From Peronospora farinosa (Eukaryota > Oomycota > Peronosporomycetes > Peronosporales > Peronosporaceae): DNA of 64,000 bases. Below, one piece after another: positions 1 to 10,384 of the stretch; position 1 is the first letter of the stretch, and every line of letters starts with the position of its first letter. Below the pieces are notes generated by a model, which saw only the letters and a list, made by a program, of their open reading frames with translations, made no database searches and was not told the DNA's origin. The stretch is from positions 496,001 to 560,000 of the forward strand of contig CANTFK010000661.1 in assembly GCA_947646735.1 (NCBI GenBank), given 5' to 3'. The position numbers and the translations under genes were made by a program.

Positions 1-2
1 CA

Positions 3-281
3 TTGCATGAAGATACCAAGGTAGGTATGTGGTTGACTAGGGAGCAAGTTCCGAGAACGCCAGGGTTTGTCTCGGTAGGCTCTCGAAGATATGCGGAATG
101 GCTAAATCTGGCTTATGAATCTACCACCGACCAAGTCGACCATCAGGTCGACCCAACGGAAGAGGAAGAGGGGCCACTAGTGGAGAGACCAGAGTATAAG
201 ACTCCGTCACACATCTTACAGCGACCAGCAGGCCCCAACCCCAATGATGAATATAACGCACCAACCGGTACCCGACAGTGA
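3..281 (+). CDS. end of an upstream frame between protease and RT of element A (partial)
   Basis: An open frame entering from the left edge and ending at 281. It overlaps the start of the pol frame by about 38 bases in another phase. Its product is hydrophilic and Glu-rich with no domain I recognise. The first 93 bases are also present in element C (minus strand, down to 16196), so this is element sequence and not host DNA. It may be the tail of the gag-protease frame, linked to pol by frameshifting, or simply a decayed linker. The window edge prevents a decision. Confidence 0.35.
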   Translation: MHEDTKVGMWLTREQVPRTPGFVSVGSRRYAEWLNLAYESTTDQVDHQVDPTEEEEGPLVERPEYKTPSHILQRPAGPNPNDEYNAPTGTRQ

Positions 282-3200
282 AGAACAACCGTGCGAAGAG
301 AGGGTGAATTGGCAGGAGGGGACCGCCCAAAAGCGGAGTGTATTTGAAGAAGACCTACATACAGTGACCACCACCAATGAGAAGGAAGTCAAACCGGTAG
401 ACTTGTTACAGGCAGATGACCAGGTGTGTTCTTTCGAGAGTGGAGAACTTTGGGCCGAGGACATAAGGCCAGGGTGGGCGGTCGTACCGGAAGTGGACCC
501 CTCATCCGAAGGCATTGCGTTAGAAGATATACAGATTCCAGATCCAGATGGGAACACTCCCGAAGAGGTGGACCGGTTGCGACAAATAATATGGAAGAAA
601 CGACATCTGCTGATGGGTAAAGGTAACGCCTTACCCCCGGCCGCCCGAGGAGCGATATGCGATATCGATGTAGGGAACGCAAGACCGATCGCGCAACGCG
701 TACGAAAGGTGGCCCCTCAATTCAGAGAGAAGCTAGCCGACCTGATCAAGGGATTGTTATCAGCAAAGATCATTCAGCCTTCCACCTCGCCATGGGCCAG
801 CCCAATTGTAATTATCGTGAAGAAGAATGGGGTCGATATTCGATTGTGTATCGACTATCGGTTGGTGAATGATCTTACCCAGCTCATGGTATACCCGATG
901 CCGTTGATTAACGAATTACTGGAAGACTTGGATGGAGCTTTATGGTACTGTTCTCTTGATATGGCGAGTGGTTTTTGGGTCGTCAGTATGACCGAAAGGG
1001 CGAGATTAATCTCAGCTTTCGTTACTCCACTGGGATTATTTGAATGGCTTCGGATGCCTTTTGGGCTTAAGAATGCGCCTCAGATATATCAAAGGTTGTT
1101 GGATAATGCGTTATATGGATTCTTACGGATTTCGCCAGGGGCGGCCACAGAGGAAACAGAGGATTTGTTCGCAACAGGGGAACCCGATGCAAAATCGGGC
1201 CTCTCTGTATTGGGTCGACGATCATACATTGACGATATACTTGTTCCGGCCGAATCGTGGGACGTATTATGCCAGAAAGTGGAGCGGCTGCTAGACGTGT
1301 GTGACTATTGGAATTTGTCGGTCAGTGCCGTCAAGAGTACGTGGGGATGTCGGAAGGTCGAGTATCTTGGACATCGAGTTTCCAAAGGGGGACTAGAGGC
1401 CCACCCAAAAGATCTTCAGTCTTTGGTCGACCTACCTCTACCGACAACACTGAAGGCTATGCAGTCCTTTCTAGGAAGCCTAAATTACTACAGCAGGTAC
1501 ATCGAAGATTATGCCATATACGCGTCGATCCTTTACGAACTGAGAGAGGTGGATTTTCACGCTTGGAGGTGCAAATTGAAGGCTAACGAGGAAGTGGCGG
1601 CCCAGGAAGACGACGAAGAAAAATGGTCGAAGGTACAAGTAGCGTTTGCCATGCTCAAGAACAAGATTGCTACGGCGCCCATCCTACGACATTTCGACCC
1701 GGCTAGAGAGGCGGTCATCATTGTCTACGCAAGTGATTGGGCTATTTCGGCGTCGTTGGTGCAAAATTACGACGGCCTGTATATGCCGGTAATGTTTACG
1801 AGCCGAACCCTCAAGTCAAACGAGGTGAACTATAGCACAGTGGAAAAGGAAGTGCTGGCGTTGTTACGGATATTGGAAACTTGCTTCACGATGTTGGTCA
1901 CCCGACCTCTCAAGGTTCTGACGAGGCATTCTACACTAGCCTGGCTAGTGAAGTCTTCGGGGTTGCAAGGTCGCTTAGGAAACTGGGCCGCTCTGTTGTC
2001 ACAGTGGACTTTGGAGATTGTGAAATGCAAGAAAGGCGAGGACCAGGTACTGGGGGCGTTAGCTGCCAGCATCACGCCTCGAGAGAATGTGGACTCAATT
2101 CTGTCGTCAATTGCTCCCAAGAAGCAATCCAGGCAAGTGGTCGACCTACCGACGCCCACAGTGGAACTAAATGAAGAACTGTATGTGATGAGTTTCGATG
2201 GGTCGGCCCGGGTGAAACAAGGGGGAGGTGCTTGCAGCGCTATTGTGTGGAGACTCCCTGCGTGGACTATAGTTGCAGCTGCATCGAAATATCTCGACAA
2301 GTCTACGGTGAATGAAGCTGAATATGAGGGCATGTTACTGGGTTTTGACCTGTTGGAGCCAATGGAGCGACGGCGTTTGATTATTTGTGGAGACTCCAAT
2401 CTGGTTATAAGACAGATGCGTGGAGAGATTGAATGCAAAGCTTCAGGTTTATCCCCGTTGCGGGCCAAGGCGCTGAGTAAACTCCAGTCGTGGCCCAACC
2501 AGGCAGTCCTACATGTGAAACGAGACTGGAATCAGAGCGCAGACCAGTTGGCCAGTACAGCTTTACATCAGCAGCAAGGGGTCGAGTCGATACCAAGAGG
2601 AGAGTGGTCAGGTCTAGAAACAATCAATCGGCTGCCAGAGGTGCTGGTCCCTAGAGACCGAGGTCAGTCGGTCAAGGTATCTGCGGTGACGAGATCACGG
2701 CTCCCCGTCAAAATATCGGGAGAGGTTATGCAAGAAGATGTGGTACAACAACTCCGGATGGATAGGATCCGAGATGCGCAAGAAGAGGAGAGCTGGGTAC
2801 GCGAGTTGAAGGCATATTTGCAAGGAGACTGGAAAGACTTGTCGGTGGAAGCGGCCAGAAACTGCAGCAAAATGTCGGAGGATTACGAGATAAGTGAAGA
2901 GGGACTGCTGGTGTACTGCCCCGGCCAGAGAATCAAGGGAGACGACCGAGACATAACTGCCAGATTGGTGATACCTGAGAGTCTCCAAGCCGACGTCCTC
3001 CATCATTATCATACGAGTTTGGAAGGCGGCCATCAGGGGATCGGACGTACTTATCATCGGATCCGACGATATTGCCATTGGAGGGGTCTGTTCCGGAGTG
3101 TTCAGAAATATGTGGGTCAGTGCATAGATTGTGAGACTGGGAAAGGGAGACCCACTTTACAAGGGAGGTCTCCGGGGAATGTTGAAGCGACGTACCCCTT

Positions 3201-4371
3201 CCAAATTATCGCGATGGACCACATACCATCTCTCCCCAAGTCACATAAAGGAAATACGGAACTACTGATCTGGGTCGACCTGTTCACAGGTTATGTGATG
3301 GCTAAAGCAAGTGCGTCACGGACAGCCCAGACAGTGGCTGAGGGATATGAGGAATGCGTTTTCCGCCGTTTTGGTGCCAGTGAGACGATCCGTCACGATC
3401 GGGAACCGGGGTTTATGTCGGACTTCTTCCGAGCGTTCAGTCGTATGGTAGGTCAACGTCAGAGAGCGACCATGGCCTACCGACCTCAAGCGAACGGCAC
3501 TGCGGAGAGAATGGTCCAGACTCTAACAAGATCGCTCAAGATGTACGTAGCCGACGTGGGACAGCGAGACTGGGATGAATACGCGGAACGATTAACGTTC
3601 GCGTTAAATACGGCTCAAGACAGAGTACGTGAGGAAACACCGTTCTATCTGGTACATGGATGGGATGCTAGGACCACTCTTGAGACTATGTTACCGGTGG
3701 TGAACACTCGACGTCGAGACTCAGGACCTCGGAGATGGAGATATCGGATTCAGAGTCACTATCAGCGAGCAAGAGACCAAGTCAACGAGAATTTACGGGC
3801 GGCTAGTCAGGCTCGGGTGCAAGCACAAAATGAAGGGGTAGTCGGCCACGAAATTCAGCCAGGGACCCGGGTATGGCTATACTTGGACCGAGTGAAGGAG
3901 GGGTATGCCAAAAAATTGGCCCACCTATGGCACGGACCGTTCCGAGTTCAGGAGTTAGTTGGAGATCATGCGGTACGTCTGGAGTTACGAGGTACAGAAT
4001 ACAGACTATTCCCAATCGTGCACATCTCCAAGCTCAAGCCCGTCAGAGAGTTCCCCGATCGACCGAACAGCGAGCTGAAAGTGGATGGAACAGATCGAGT
4101 CGACTTCGATGAATGTCTGCTACCAGAAGACAGCTGGGTGCGGGAATTGGAAGAGGGCGAGTATGAAGTCGAAGAAATTTTAGAGAGTCGTACAGGCAAG
4201 AAGACTCGGTATGGGAGGCAACAACGAGAATTCCTCGTGCAATGGAAGGGACACCCTGACCCCTCGTGGGTGGACGAAGTGGATCTGAATTGCGGAGCCT
4301 TACTCCGGGACTTCGAGCGCAAGAACACAAGCCATAACCGCTTCGAAGTAATGCAAAGCCATGAAAACTAG
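244..4371 (+). CDS. pol: Ty3/gypsy pol: RT, two RNase H domains, integrase, chromodomain
   Basis: Polyprotein of 1375 codons without a stop; the true N-terminus lies in the protease region beyond the window. Order: reverse transcriptase (about residues 150-400, catalytic YIDDIL near 328); a first RNase H (about 485-620) in which the usual TDH motif reads TRH and the ADAL motif reads LGAL, so two catalytic aspartates are gone; a second RNase H (about 644-770) with all four acidic positions (FDGSA, NEAEYEG, GDSNLVI, SADQLAS); integrase with HHCC finger (about 919-966) and D,D,E in MDHIP, DREPGF and AERMVQ; a C-terminal chromodomain (about 1307-1360, FLVQWKGHPDPSW). The protein would copy element RNA and integrate the cDNA; the chromodomain presumably steers it to modified chromatin. 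A dual RNase H arrangement is known in plant Tat-lineage elements and reported in oomycete gypsy elements. Confidence 0.93.
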   Translation: MMNITHQPVPDSEEQPCEERVNWQEGTAQKRSVFEEDLHTVTTTNEKEVKPVDLLQADDQVCSFESGELWAEDIRPGWAVVPEVDPSSEGIALEDIQIPDPDGNTPEEVDRLRQIIWKKRHLLMGKGNALPPAARGAICDIDVGNARPIAQRVRKVAPQFREKLADLIKGLLSAKIIQPSTSPWASPIVIIVKKNGVDIRLCIDYRLVNDLTQLMVYPMPLINELLEDLDGALWYCSLDMASGFWVVSMTERARLISAFVTPLGLFEWLRMPFGLKNAPQIYQRLLDNALYGFLRISPGAATEETEDLFATGEPDAKSGLSVLGRRSYIDDILVPAESWDVLCQKVERLLDVCDYWNLSVSAVKSTWGCRKVEYLGHRVSKGGLEAHPKDLQSLVDLPLPTTLKAMQSFLGSLNYYSRYIEDYAIYASILYELREVDFHAWRCKLKANEEVAAQEDDEEKWSKVQVAFAMLKNKIATAPILRHFDPAREAVIIVYASDWAISASLVQNYDGLYMPVMFTSRTLKSNEVNYSTVEKEVLALLRILETCFTMLVTRPLKVLTRHSTLAWLVKSSGLQGRLGNWAALLSQWTLEIVKCKKGEDQVLGALAASITPRENVDSILSSIAPKKQSRQVVDLPTPTVELNEELYVMSFDGSARVKQGGGACSAIVWRLPAWTIVAAASKYLDKSTVNEAEYEGMLLGFDLLEPMERRRLIICGDSNLVIRQMRGEIECKASGLSPLRAKALSKLQSWPNQAVLHVKRDWNQSADQLASTALHQQQGVESIPRGEWSGLETINRLPEVLVPRDRGQSVKVSAVTRSRLPVKISGEVMQEDVVQQLRMDRIRDAQEEESWVRELKAYLQGDWKDLSVEAARNCSKMSEDYEISEEGLLVYCPGQRIKGDDRDITARLVIPESLQADVLHHYHTSLEGGHQGIGRTYHRIRRYCHWRGLFRSVQKYVGQCIDCETGKGRPTLQGRSPGNVEATYPFQIIAMDHIPSLPKSHKGNTELLIWVDLFTGYVMAKASASRTAQTVAEGYEECVFRRFGASETIRHDREPGFMSDFFRAFSRMVGQRQRATMAYRPQANGTAERMVQTLTRSLKMYVADVGQRDWDEYAERLTFALNTAQDRVREETPFYLVHGWDARTTLETMLPVVNTRRRDSGPRRWRYRIQSHYQRARDQVNENLRAASQARVQAQNEGVVGHEIQPGTRVWLYLDRVKEGYAKKLAHLWHGPFRVQELVGDHAVRLELRGTEYRLFPIVHISKLKPVREFPDRPNSELKVDGTDRVDFDECLLPEDSWVRELEEGEYEVEEILESRTGKKTRYGRQQREFLVQWKGHPDPSWVDEVDLNCGALLRDFERKNTSHNRFEVMQSHEN

Positions 4372-4601
4372 CCGGCGGTAGCAAGTTTCTTGGAAGGTGG
4401 ACCGAGTCCCTCAATGGTCGGCCCAGCCCCTCGTTGGAAGACTTGGGTCGCCTGCGGGGCGGCCTTGAATTTCCAAGAGTTAAGGGTATAGGAGAATGGA
4501 GGAGGGCTACAAAGGGGACAATGAAGGACCTACGTGACGAAGGAAGTGAAGACATGCGCGTGCTCAATCCGTTGCACGGTTGAGCAAGTGCAGGGGGCGG
4601 C

Positions 4602-5742
4602 TGTGGTGAAGTGCTAATTTTGTGATATGGAGGTCCCGGACTCCAGTTGGATTCAGAGTATAGGCCGTGGGTCAGGGACAGGGGACCAGAGAGACAGGGG
4701 CCTCAAAAGGGGAGCGACCGTTGGTGGAGGACAATCCGCAGGATCCGCCGAAGAAAAATCAGTATCAGGGTACCGGTTAACCGGTACCAAAGGGAGTTGA
4801 TCATGGCCGCTCATTGATCGACCTGGCCCCTCGTTGGTCGACCCGGTCCCTCATTGGTAGACCTGGGTCCCTCATTGGTAGACCTGGTCCCTCGTCGGTC
4901 GACCCGGTCCCTCATCGGTCGACCCAGTCCCTCGTTGGTCGACCCGGTCCCTCATCGGTCGACCTGGGTCCCTCGTTGGTTGACCTGGGTCCCTCATTGG
5001 TTGACCTGGGTCCCTCATTGGTCGACCTCGGCCCCTCGGGGTTCAGCGACTCCGGACCAGTTAATACAAGGATCAGACCAGTCGACGCAAGGAATCAGAG
5101 CTTCAGGCAAGGATAGAGTAAAGGAGTTAAAAGGATAGGACTATATTAAATACTACTCAATTTGCGATCTACGTGGCACGACTCCGTCACCCAAGAAGGA
5201 CTTGTTCTAAGTTACTCACTGTTCCGGGAAGGGATATATTTTGGCCCCCCGTCGAAGACAGTTGTGTAGCGAAGTTCAAGGGCGAATAGAGCTCCAGGAT
5301 ATATTTGGCCTGTGAGCTCGTTCGAGTAGCAACACCCCCCAAGACCCGCTATCGGAAGCGGTCTCCCTCACCTCAAGGTCCGGGAGCAACGTAAAGGTCA
5401 GGTGGTTAATACCCCTGAAACAGAAGGAAAAGGCCAGGGACGACAAGCGCCCCTGAAGAATTTGGCTCTAAGTCCACTCTCGACAAGGTCGATCGAGTGG
5501 CCACCTACCGGCCCACCGAGTGAAGCATATCCACTCGAGGCCCCCCCAGGTCTACCTCCCTCAAGGCAGACATCTACATCGTCACCAAGTCCTCCGAAGA
5601 GTGCAACCCGCCAGCCGACGGGTACACAAGGTGAGAGAAGGTTCATACGCGGCATCGGGGTACCCCCTCCGACAGTCGGCAGTCCGGCACAGTGAGTGGT
5701 TTGGGGTCTCATCATACAATTTTGAGAACCCACTCCACCACA
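4602..5742 (+). repeat. 3' LTR of element A (1141 bp)
   Basis: Starts TGTGGTGAAG and ends CCACCACA, so it has TG...CA ends with a short inverted repeat TGTGGTG/CACCACA. It matches the two LTRs of element C (12983-14120 and 19647-20786) along its length. By eye it differs from them at a dozen or more positions. It contains a block of 20-21 bp tandem repeats. The base after it (5743, CTGG) is the reverse complement of the CCAG that flanks element C. Confidence 0.92.
4810..5037 (+). repeat. tandem repeat block in LTR A, 20-21 bp unit
   Basis: About eleven units built on TCATTGGTCGACCYGGTCCC, most holding the palindrome GTCGAC. The same block sits in both LTRs of element C (13683-13912 and 20349-20578). 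Two or three degenerate units also lie in the 3' UTR before the LTR (about 4398-4450). The repeat sits in the upstream half of the LTR, where enhancers usually lie; a regulatory role is inference. Confidence 0.85.
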
Positions 5743-6226
5743 CTGGTGTCGCCTTCGATGATCTGCGCCATACCGCATTGCTACACGTCTAAAAATCAGT
5801 GGACTATCGTATGTGGGGCAGTCCCATCAAACTTCGGAGGATCCATCCAAATGGGCCATGGCTGATTAGACCGGGCCGAGAGCGTCTCAACAGTTCTGTT
5901 GAGCGCCTCATTCCGATCTTGATCACGCAAAAGCTCATCATGAGTCTTATTGATGAACTCACTGTGGCTTGGATGTTTACCTCGGACGAGTTTCTACGCT
6001 GTACGAGCACAAACGACTCAAATTGCTCCAACTAAGCAACATGTTGCTCAGGAGGACAATGCAAGAGGTTGACCAGGGCTGTTCACCAAGTCCCTGCACC
6101 AAATGCTCTGCCACCTCCCTATGATGTTGGGAGAGGTGAGGAAAATCACCCCAATCCATATTGAGGGACATCCGTGTCCACACGCACGCTCAGAAGGTCG
6201 TGGAAAGGACTAATAGTGCTACCAAG
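5743..6226 (-). pseudogene. gag: family B gag N-terminal fragment and primer-binding region (left copy)
   Basis: Mirror copy of 12499-12982. Reading on the minus strand, a primer-binding site (TGGTAGCACT, about 6217-6226) is followed by a gag start, then by frames that recall the gag text around PPKFDGTAPHTIVH, with frameshifts and stops. It is cut at 5743 by the LTR of element A, exactly where element C cuts the right-hand copy. Not translatable as one frame. Confidence 0.7.
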
Positions 6227-7221
6227 TGTAGACGGGAACTTCAAAAGAATCTTCCACGTGCTACGAGCACACACCTTCGGCAGCGTGAGAAGCGGTTAAA
6301 CCGTCTTACATCCGCGTGCGGTGGTGCTTAAAGCGGAGTACCAACCATTGCCGGTCGCTTTGAAGTGAACCGTGCAACGAACAAGCAACAAGTGTCTCAC
6401 TTACGTCACGCAGAAGCTTATTCAGCTTCTTGTGCGCAGTGGACGGTAATAAGAAAATTCAAGACTGACTTATATTTAATTGAAATCATTAAATATAACA
6501 CTAACTACGGATTAGTCAAATGTAAAGAATGGATACGCGTCTCTTTCGAAGCCTATCCTTACGTGTGAGCTTTACATATATAAACTTGCTGATGACGTTT
6601 GTCTGTGACGTCATCATGACGCCTAGTTCCTACTGGGCGTCATCCCCGTTAAAAGTGAATTCATATGGATATCACATTCACGAGGGTGGGTCACATTGAC
6701 GTGCCGCACCCAAGTGGGAGGCACGTATTTTGTAAGACCTCCTCGTTAAGTAACATATACTTAACCAACTTGTTTAACTATTTGCTCGTTACACAACGCC
6801 ACAAATACGGCTAAATTACTTATAGTTGAGGCATTAACCTGTGGACGGTGTATACCTTTCGCACATCAAGCAAGAATGATATCACGACAGACTTTTAGTA
6901 TGCAGACAGTCACTCTGTCGTGACGACAGCCATATGGCAATGTGGCTGGCCAAAACCGGCCAAGTTGTCCACGTATTACTATCTACTATTGTAAAAGATA
7001 GCAAGTATGGTTTTGAGGCGATATAAGTACTTCAGAAATAATAGTAGTGATATTCACCGGGCTTGCCCTTCCAATTCGATTAAAACGGATTTAAACGGTG
7101 ACGCACCTAGTACACGGATGACAGTTCAAGCACACCTTGAGGACTTGCCGGTCGTAGGTATCGAACCCGTGACTTCTCGGTCACGATAGTGGTAAACCAG
7201 TACACCGCTTAATCCGTTACA
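6227..7221 (-). repeat. family B 5' LTR, left copy (995 bp)
   Basis: Reverse complement of 11504-12498. On the minus strand it starts TGTAACGG and ends CTACA directly before the primer-binding site. See the right-hand copy for detail. Confidence 0.8.
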
Positions 7222-8347
7222 GAGATAATTCTAGTATCAAGACACGCTTTAAACATAAAATACAAAGGAAAAATTCGAAACTCGGGATAGGATCAACACT
7301 ATTATGCTTGAGCTTTAAGGGGGTTTATGTGAATGGAGTTTACAGCGAGTCATTTTCAGACGACCGTGGTCGATTCGTTCAGACGTGCAGATGGTTCTAT
7401 TCCGTCGAGCATACAAATACTGGTAATAAAAGTTGACGCGCATAGGTTGTTGCCATTCTTGAAGTTATTTTAGCTTAGTCTGGTGTTGTGAAAACAAAGT
7501 GAGCTTCACAAGTATGCTGAGATATTCATGCGAGTTGTAAACTAAGACAACAAGTTTTTTGATTTCATTTGAAGACTTTTTGAAAGCACTAGAAAATGGT
7601 CTTAAGCTGGAAGAGGAGGTGCACACCCGATGAAAGAAACGAATGCCCAGCATTGAATGCAATAAGAGAACGTACTACCGTGCATTGATGACAACGTGTT
7701 TAGGCGGACAAAATCAATGATGACATCGACTATGAGTCACAAATCAGACGCTGTGTATTGCAGCTTAAAGGTTCCACTTCCAGCGGATGCCGTTAGGGTC
7801 TTGGTAGAAAGGTCAACACGTCTCGTGCGCCAATGCCTCCTAACGAAAGTTACCGTCGGTCATCTTAAGTTTCATCCATCGAAAAGGAAGCAGTCGTCGG
7901 TTGCGTCTCCAGCACCTGCGATATGTCACAAGCACGACTCCTCAATATCGTAAAGTATCTACGAGCGACATCGTGACTTTTTTGATGTCGATCCGACAGT
8001 GTTAATTCGATCTTCAAAGCTGTAATAATAATTGGTACATGTAGAAGTGACTTGGTGGATGACACAGTAGCACGATCGCATTTGCGGCTGCTGAGTGTTC
8101 GATATACAGAAGAGGCTGCTTACCCTTGCAGAAACATATGATACTGTAGAAGCCCGAGCAGATACGACCGTAGCATTGTCTCGACTCTGCAATTACAACA
8201 AAAGATTGTTATCTCTTTTTCAAGCGACTAAGTTCGAAGATGCCATCCCCTAAATGAAACTAAGATTCCAATCCTTTAAAGTTTGGGTTCAACGGTGTTG
8301 TTTCATCCCCCTTGAAGAATGGGTTTAACAATGTTAAGCCCGAGCTG
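7222..8347. other. gene-free flank inside the left arm
   Basis: 1.1 kb between the B LTR and the centre of the palindrome. I see no recognisable gene. The short open frames here recur in the right arm only because the DNA is duplicated. The segment 7332-7679 is the one present a third time at 9128-9475. The last 150 bases lie just upstream of the Mpo1-like gene and probably include its promoter. Confidence 0.6.
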
Positions 8348-8414
8348 GAGCTCAACACTTTCGAATTAACATCAACCAAGTTAAGCTTTTTGCAGTCAAG
8401 TGCGCTAATCTACC

Positions 8415-9014
8415 ATGGGCTTCATCTCCGACCGCTTTAATCTTGAGAAGCAGGTGGCGTTCTACCTTTCCTACCATAGCAACAAAATTAACCAGTATAT
8501 TCACTTGGCCTGCATCTGGCCCGCTTTCGTATCAGGGCTCATTATTCTGGCCCACACACAGCCGTTCGCCGAGACTCCTTCAATCCTGTCCTTCCTCCCC
8601 TACGGCCACCTGGTAGTGCTCAATTACTCGGCCGTGACGGCTGGCATCTACATGCTGTGGTACATCGCTCTGGACATTTTCGCAGGAACATTGGGGGCCG
8701 CCATCGTCTTGCTCTGCTTCCTGTTCGCCAACTATTTTGTCGTGGAAGGCGCTGACGCCCTACACGTGCACAGTATGCACGTAGCTCTGGCCATCCAAGC
8801 AGCGACGTGGACCATGCAGTTCATTGGTCACGGAATCTTCGAGCACCGCAAACCCGCGCTCTTCGACAGTCCGGACCAGGCATTCATCACTGCCCCCATG
8901 TTCGTGCTGCTTGAGATCTTGTTCCCGCTCGGCTACCGCCCTGACCTTTATCAGCGTGTGCTGAATCAGGCCCAGATCAATGTCAAGAAGTTCCAAGCCA
9001 CCAAGAGGATGTAA
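8415..9014 (+). CDS. Mpo1-like / DUF962 membrane protein, 199 aa
   Basis: Complete single-exon gene with an ATG in the context ctaccATGGGC. The product has several hydrophobic segments (about residues 30-50, 60-80, 85-110, 125-145, 160-175). It also has the family's histidine-bearing motifs: YHSNKINQYIHL (about 20-31), a His-rich HVHSMHV near 117-123, and QFIGHGIFEHRKPAL (about 135-149). The yeast member Mpo1 is an ER Fe(II) dioxygenase that removes one carbon from 2-hydroxy fatty acids made from phytosphingosine; the conserved histidines bind iron. The length fits the family (about 170-200 aa). It is the only host gene between 1 and 46 kb and sits in the unique centre of a large palindrome with its promoter side in the left arm. 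Family assignment is firm, the exact substrate is inference. Confidence 0.9.
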   Translation: MGFISDRFNLEKQVAFYLSYHSNKINQYIHLACIWPAFVSGLIILAHTQPFAETPSILSFLPYGHLVVLNYSAVTAGIYMLWYIALDIFAGTLGAAIVLLCFLFANYFVVEGADALHVHSMHVALAIQAATWTMQFIGHGIFEHRKPALFDSPDQAFITAPMFVLLEILFPLGYRPDLYQRVLNQAQINVKKFQATKRM

Positions 9015-9127
9015 GAACTAATGCTGAAGATGTCAAAAACCCGGGATAAGTAAATTGACCCATATCTACTACATGCATAAGATACGCTAAGTAATTTGTT
9101 GTAAAAATCCTGCTTTGTTGGTAATGA

Positions 9128-9475
9128 GGTAGTACGTTCTCTTATTGCATTCAATGCTGGGCATTCGTTTCTTTCATCGGGTGTGCACCTCCTCTTCCAG
9201 CTTAAGACCATTTTCTAGTGCTTTCAAAAAGTCTTCAAATGAAATCAAAAAACTTGTTGTCTTAGTTTACAACTCGCATGAATATCTCAGCATACTTGTG
9301 AAGCTCACTTTGTTTTCACAACACCAGACTAAGCTAAAATAACTTCAAGAATGGCAACAACCTATGCGCGTCAACTTTTATTACCAGTATTTGTATGCTC
9401 GACGGAATAGAACCATCTGCACGTCTGAACGAATCGATCACGGTCGTCTGAAAATGACTCGCTGTAAACTCCATT
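9128..9475 (+). repeat. third copy of a 348-bp arm segment, inside the palindrome centre
   Basis: Direct copy of 11046-11393 and reverse complement of 7332-7679. I see one mismatch to the right arm (GATCACGG against GACCACGG). The boundaries are sharp on both sides. It begins about 110 bases after the stop codon of the Mpo1-like gene, so it may be the original 3' flank of that gene. Confidence 0.93.
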
Positions 9476-10377
9476 TCATTTAAACAGAATTGTCATTTCC
9501 AAAAAATACAGGCGTACATGTGGGAGTTAAACTCCTACGTGCCATCGAACGACGTAGGAATACCCACCAATCCGTGACGTGAGCATTTTTTCAGTTGTGT
9601 CGTGACCGTCATCTTCGGTACGATTGATTGGTCATCGAAACACCAAAGACTGCCGAGGTCATCTATTAAAGTACGAAAATGAAGGCAGCAAAACCACGAC
9701 CAAGATTCCACAAATTGTTCGTACGTTTTAACTTGTCGTAGATGATGATGATAACTCAGTAGTTTCTATAATCGAATCGATAGCTTTCTCGTACCAGAAT
9801 CGGTCTGCGTGTTGATGATGGTCGAGCTCGTCGCAGCAACGCTTTGGAGCTCGATGAAGCATAGACCATCAAGCCTAAGCACACTAAACATGTGCATAAG
9901 ACCTTGTTCTCCATCATTCGAGATTCCTGGAAAATTTGACACGGCGAGATACATTGTCTCCGTATTTTTTTCAAAGTAGTCTACTAACGAGCTGTCTGTC
10001 AGGTTCTGTCAAAACATAAAAGAGCACTTCGTAGCACCAACACGAGGTGACAAAGTACCCAGAGTACAATAGGTTTTCGGATATCATGGCATAGCCGTCC
10101 AGCAGACAACCGTTAGATGACGCATCTGTAAAACTCGTGTTACCATTGTCATATCTAGCAAGTCACCTCATGAGGGTAGAGCTCTGATTTTTGGTGACAT
10201 TCTATCTGTCCAACATGATATATGTTGTCAAGGCAGGTAGAGTCAAACGTGACCTGCTTCTCCGATTGACCCTTTTACGGCTTTCGGTGATCGCTTCGCC
10301 ATCGGTCAAAGCGGGAGGAGATGAAGGCCGTAGTAGAGTGGTGGGCTTGGTTGCAGTTAGCTTGACTTGCTTGATGT
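9476..10377. other. rest of the palindrome centre, one open fragment, no recognised gene
   Basis: On the minus strand a frame is open from about 10010 to 9766 and reads ...YFEKNTETMYLAVSNFPG... before a stop. It could be the end of a spliced or broken host gene, but I do not recognise the family. Nothing else in the stretch is interpretable. Confidence 0.35.
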
Positions 10378-10384
10378 CAGCTCG

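Larger units (their letters stand above)
1..5742 (+). mobile_element. Ty3/gypsy chromodomain retrotransposon A, 5'-truncated by window edge
   Basis: The 3' part of an LTR retrotransposon: protease-RT linker, a long open pol, a short 3' UTR, a purine tract (about 4588-4601) and a complete 3' LTR. Gag and the 5' LTR lie left of the window. Element C (12983-20786, minus strand) is the same family and supplies the missing layout. From C plus its deleted segment a full-length copy would be about 10.2 kb. The pol frame has no internal stop over 1375 codons, so A looks like a recently active or trans-competent copy, unlike every other element here. Confidence 0.93.
5743..8347. repeat. left arm of a large inverted duplication
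   Basis: Reverse complement of 10378-12982: paired coordinates sum to 18725 at both ends and at every landmark checked between, so there is no net length change over 2605 bp. By eye only about five substitutions separate the arms. The arm holds a family B gag start and LTR (minus strand) and 1.1 kb of further DNA with no recognisable gene. Beyond 5743 the similarity continues into elements A and C, but with more differences. Confidence 0.95.

Noticed and set aside
1830..2498. 222-codon minus-strand frame inside element A
   Set aside because: Antisense shadow of the RNase H region; interrupted in no meaningful way but without homology or own start signals.
4043..4567. 174-codon frame antisense to the end of element A pol, in the same phase as the D and E antisense frames
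   Set aside because: The copy in element C is broken, the product is Arg/Ser/Pro-rich without pattern, and it is much shorter than in D and E. Not enough to call a gene.
4814..5138. Repetitive frames of 94-100 codons (GRPGPSSVD and similar) in the LTRs
   Set aside because: They are translations of the 20-21 bp tandem repeat in several phases.
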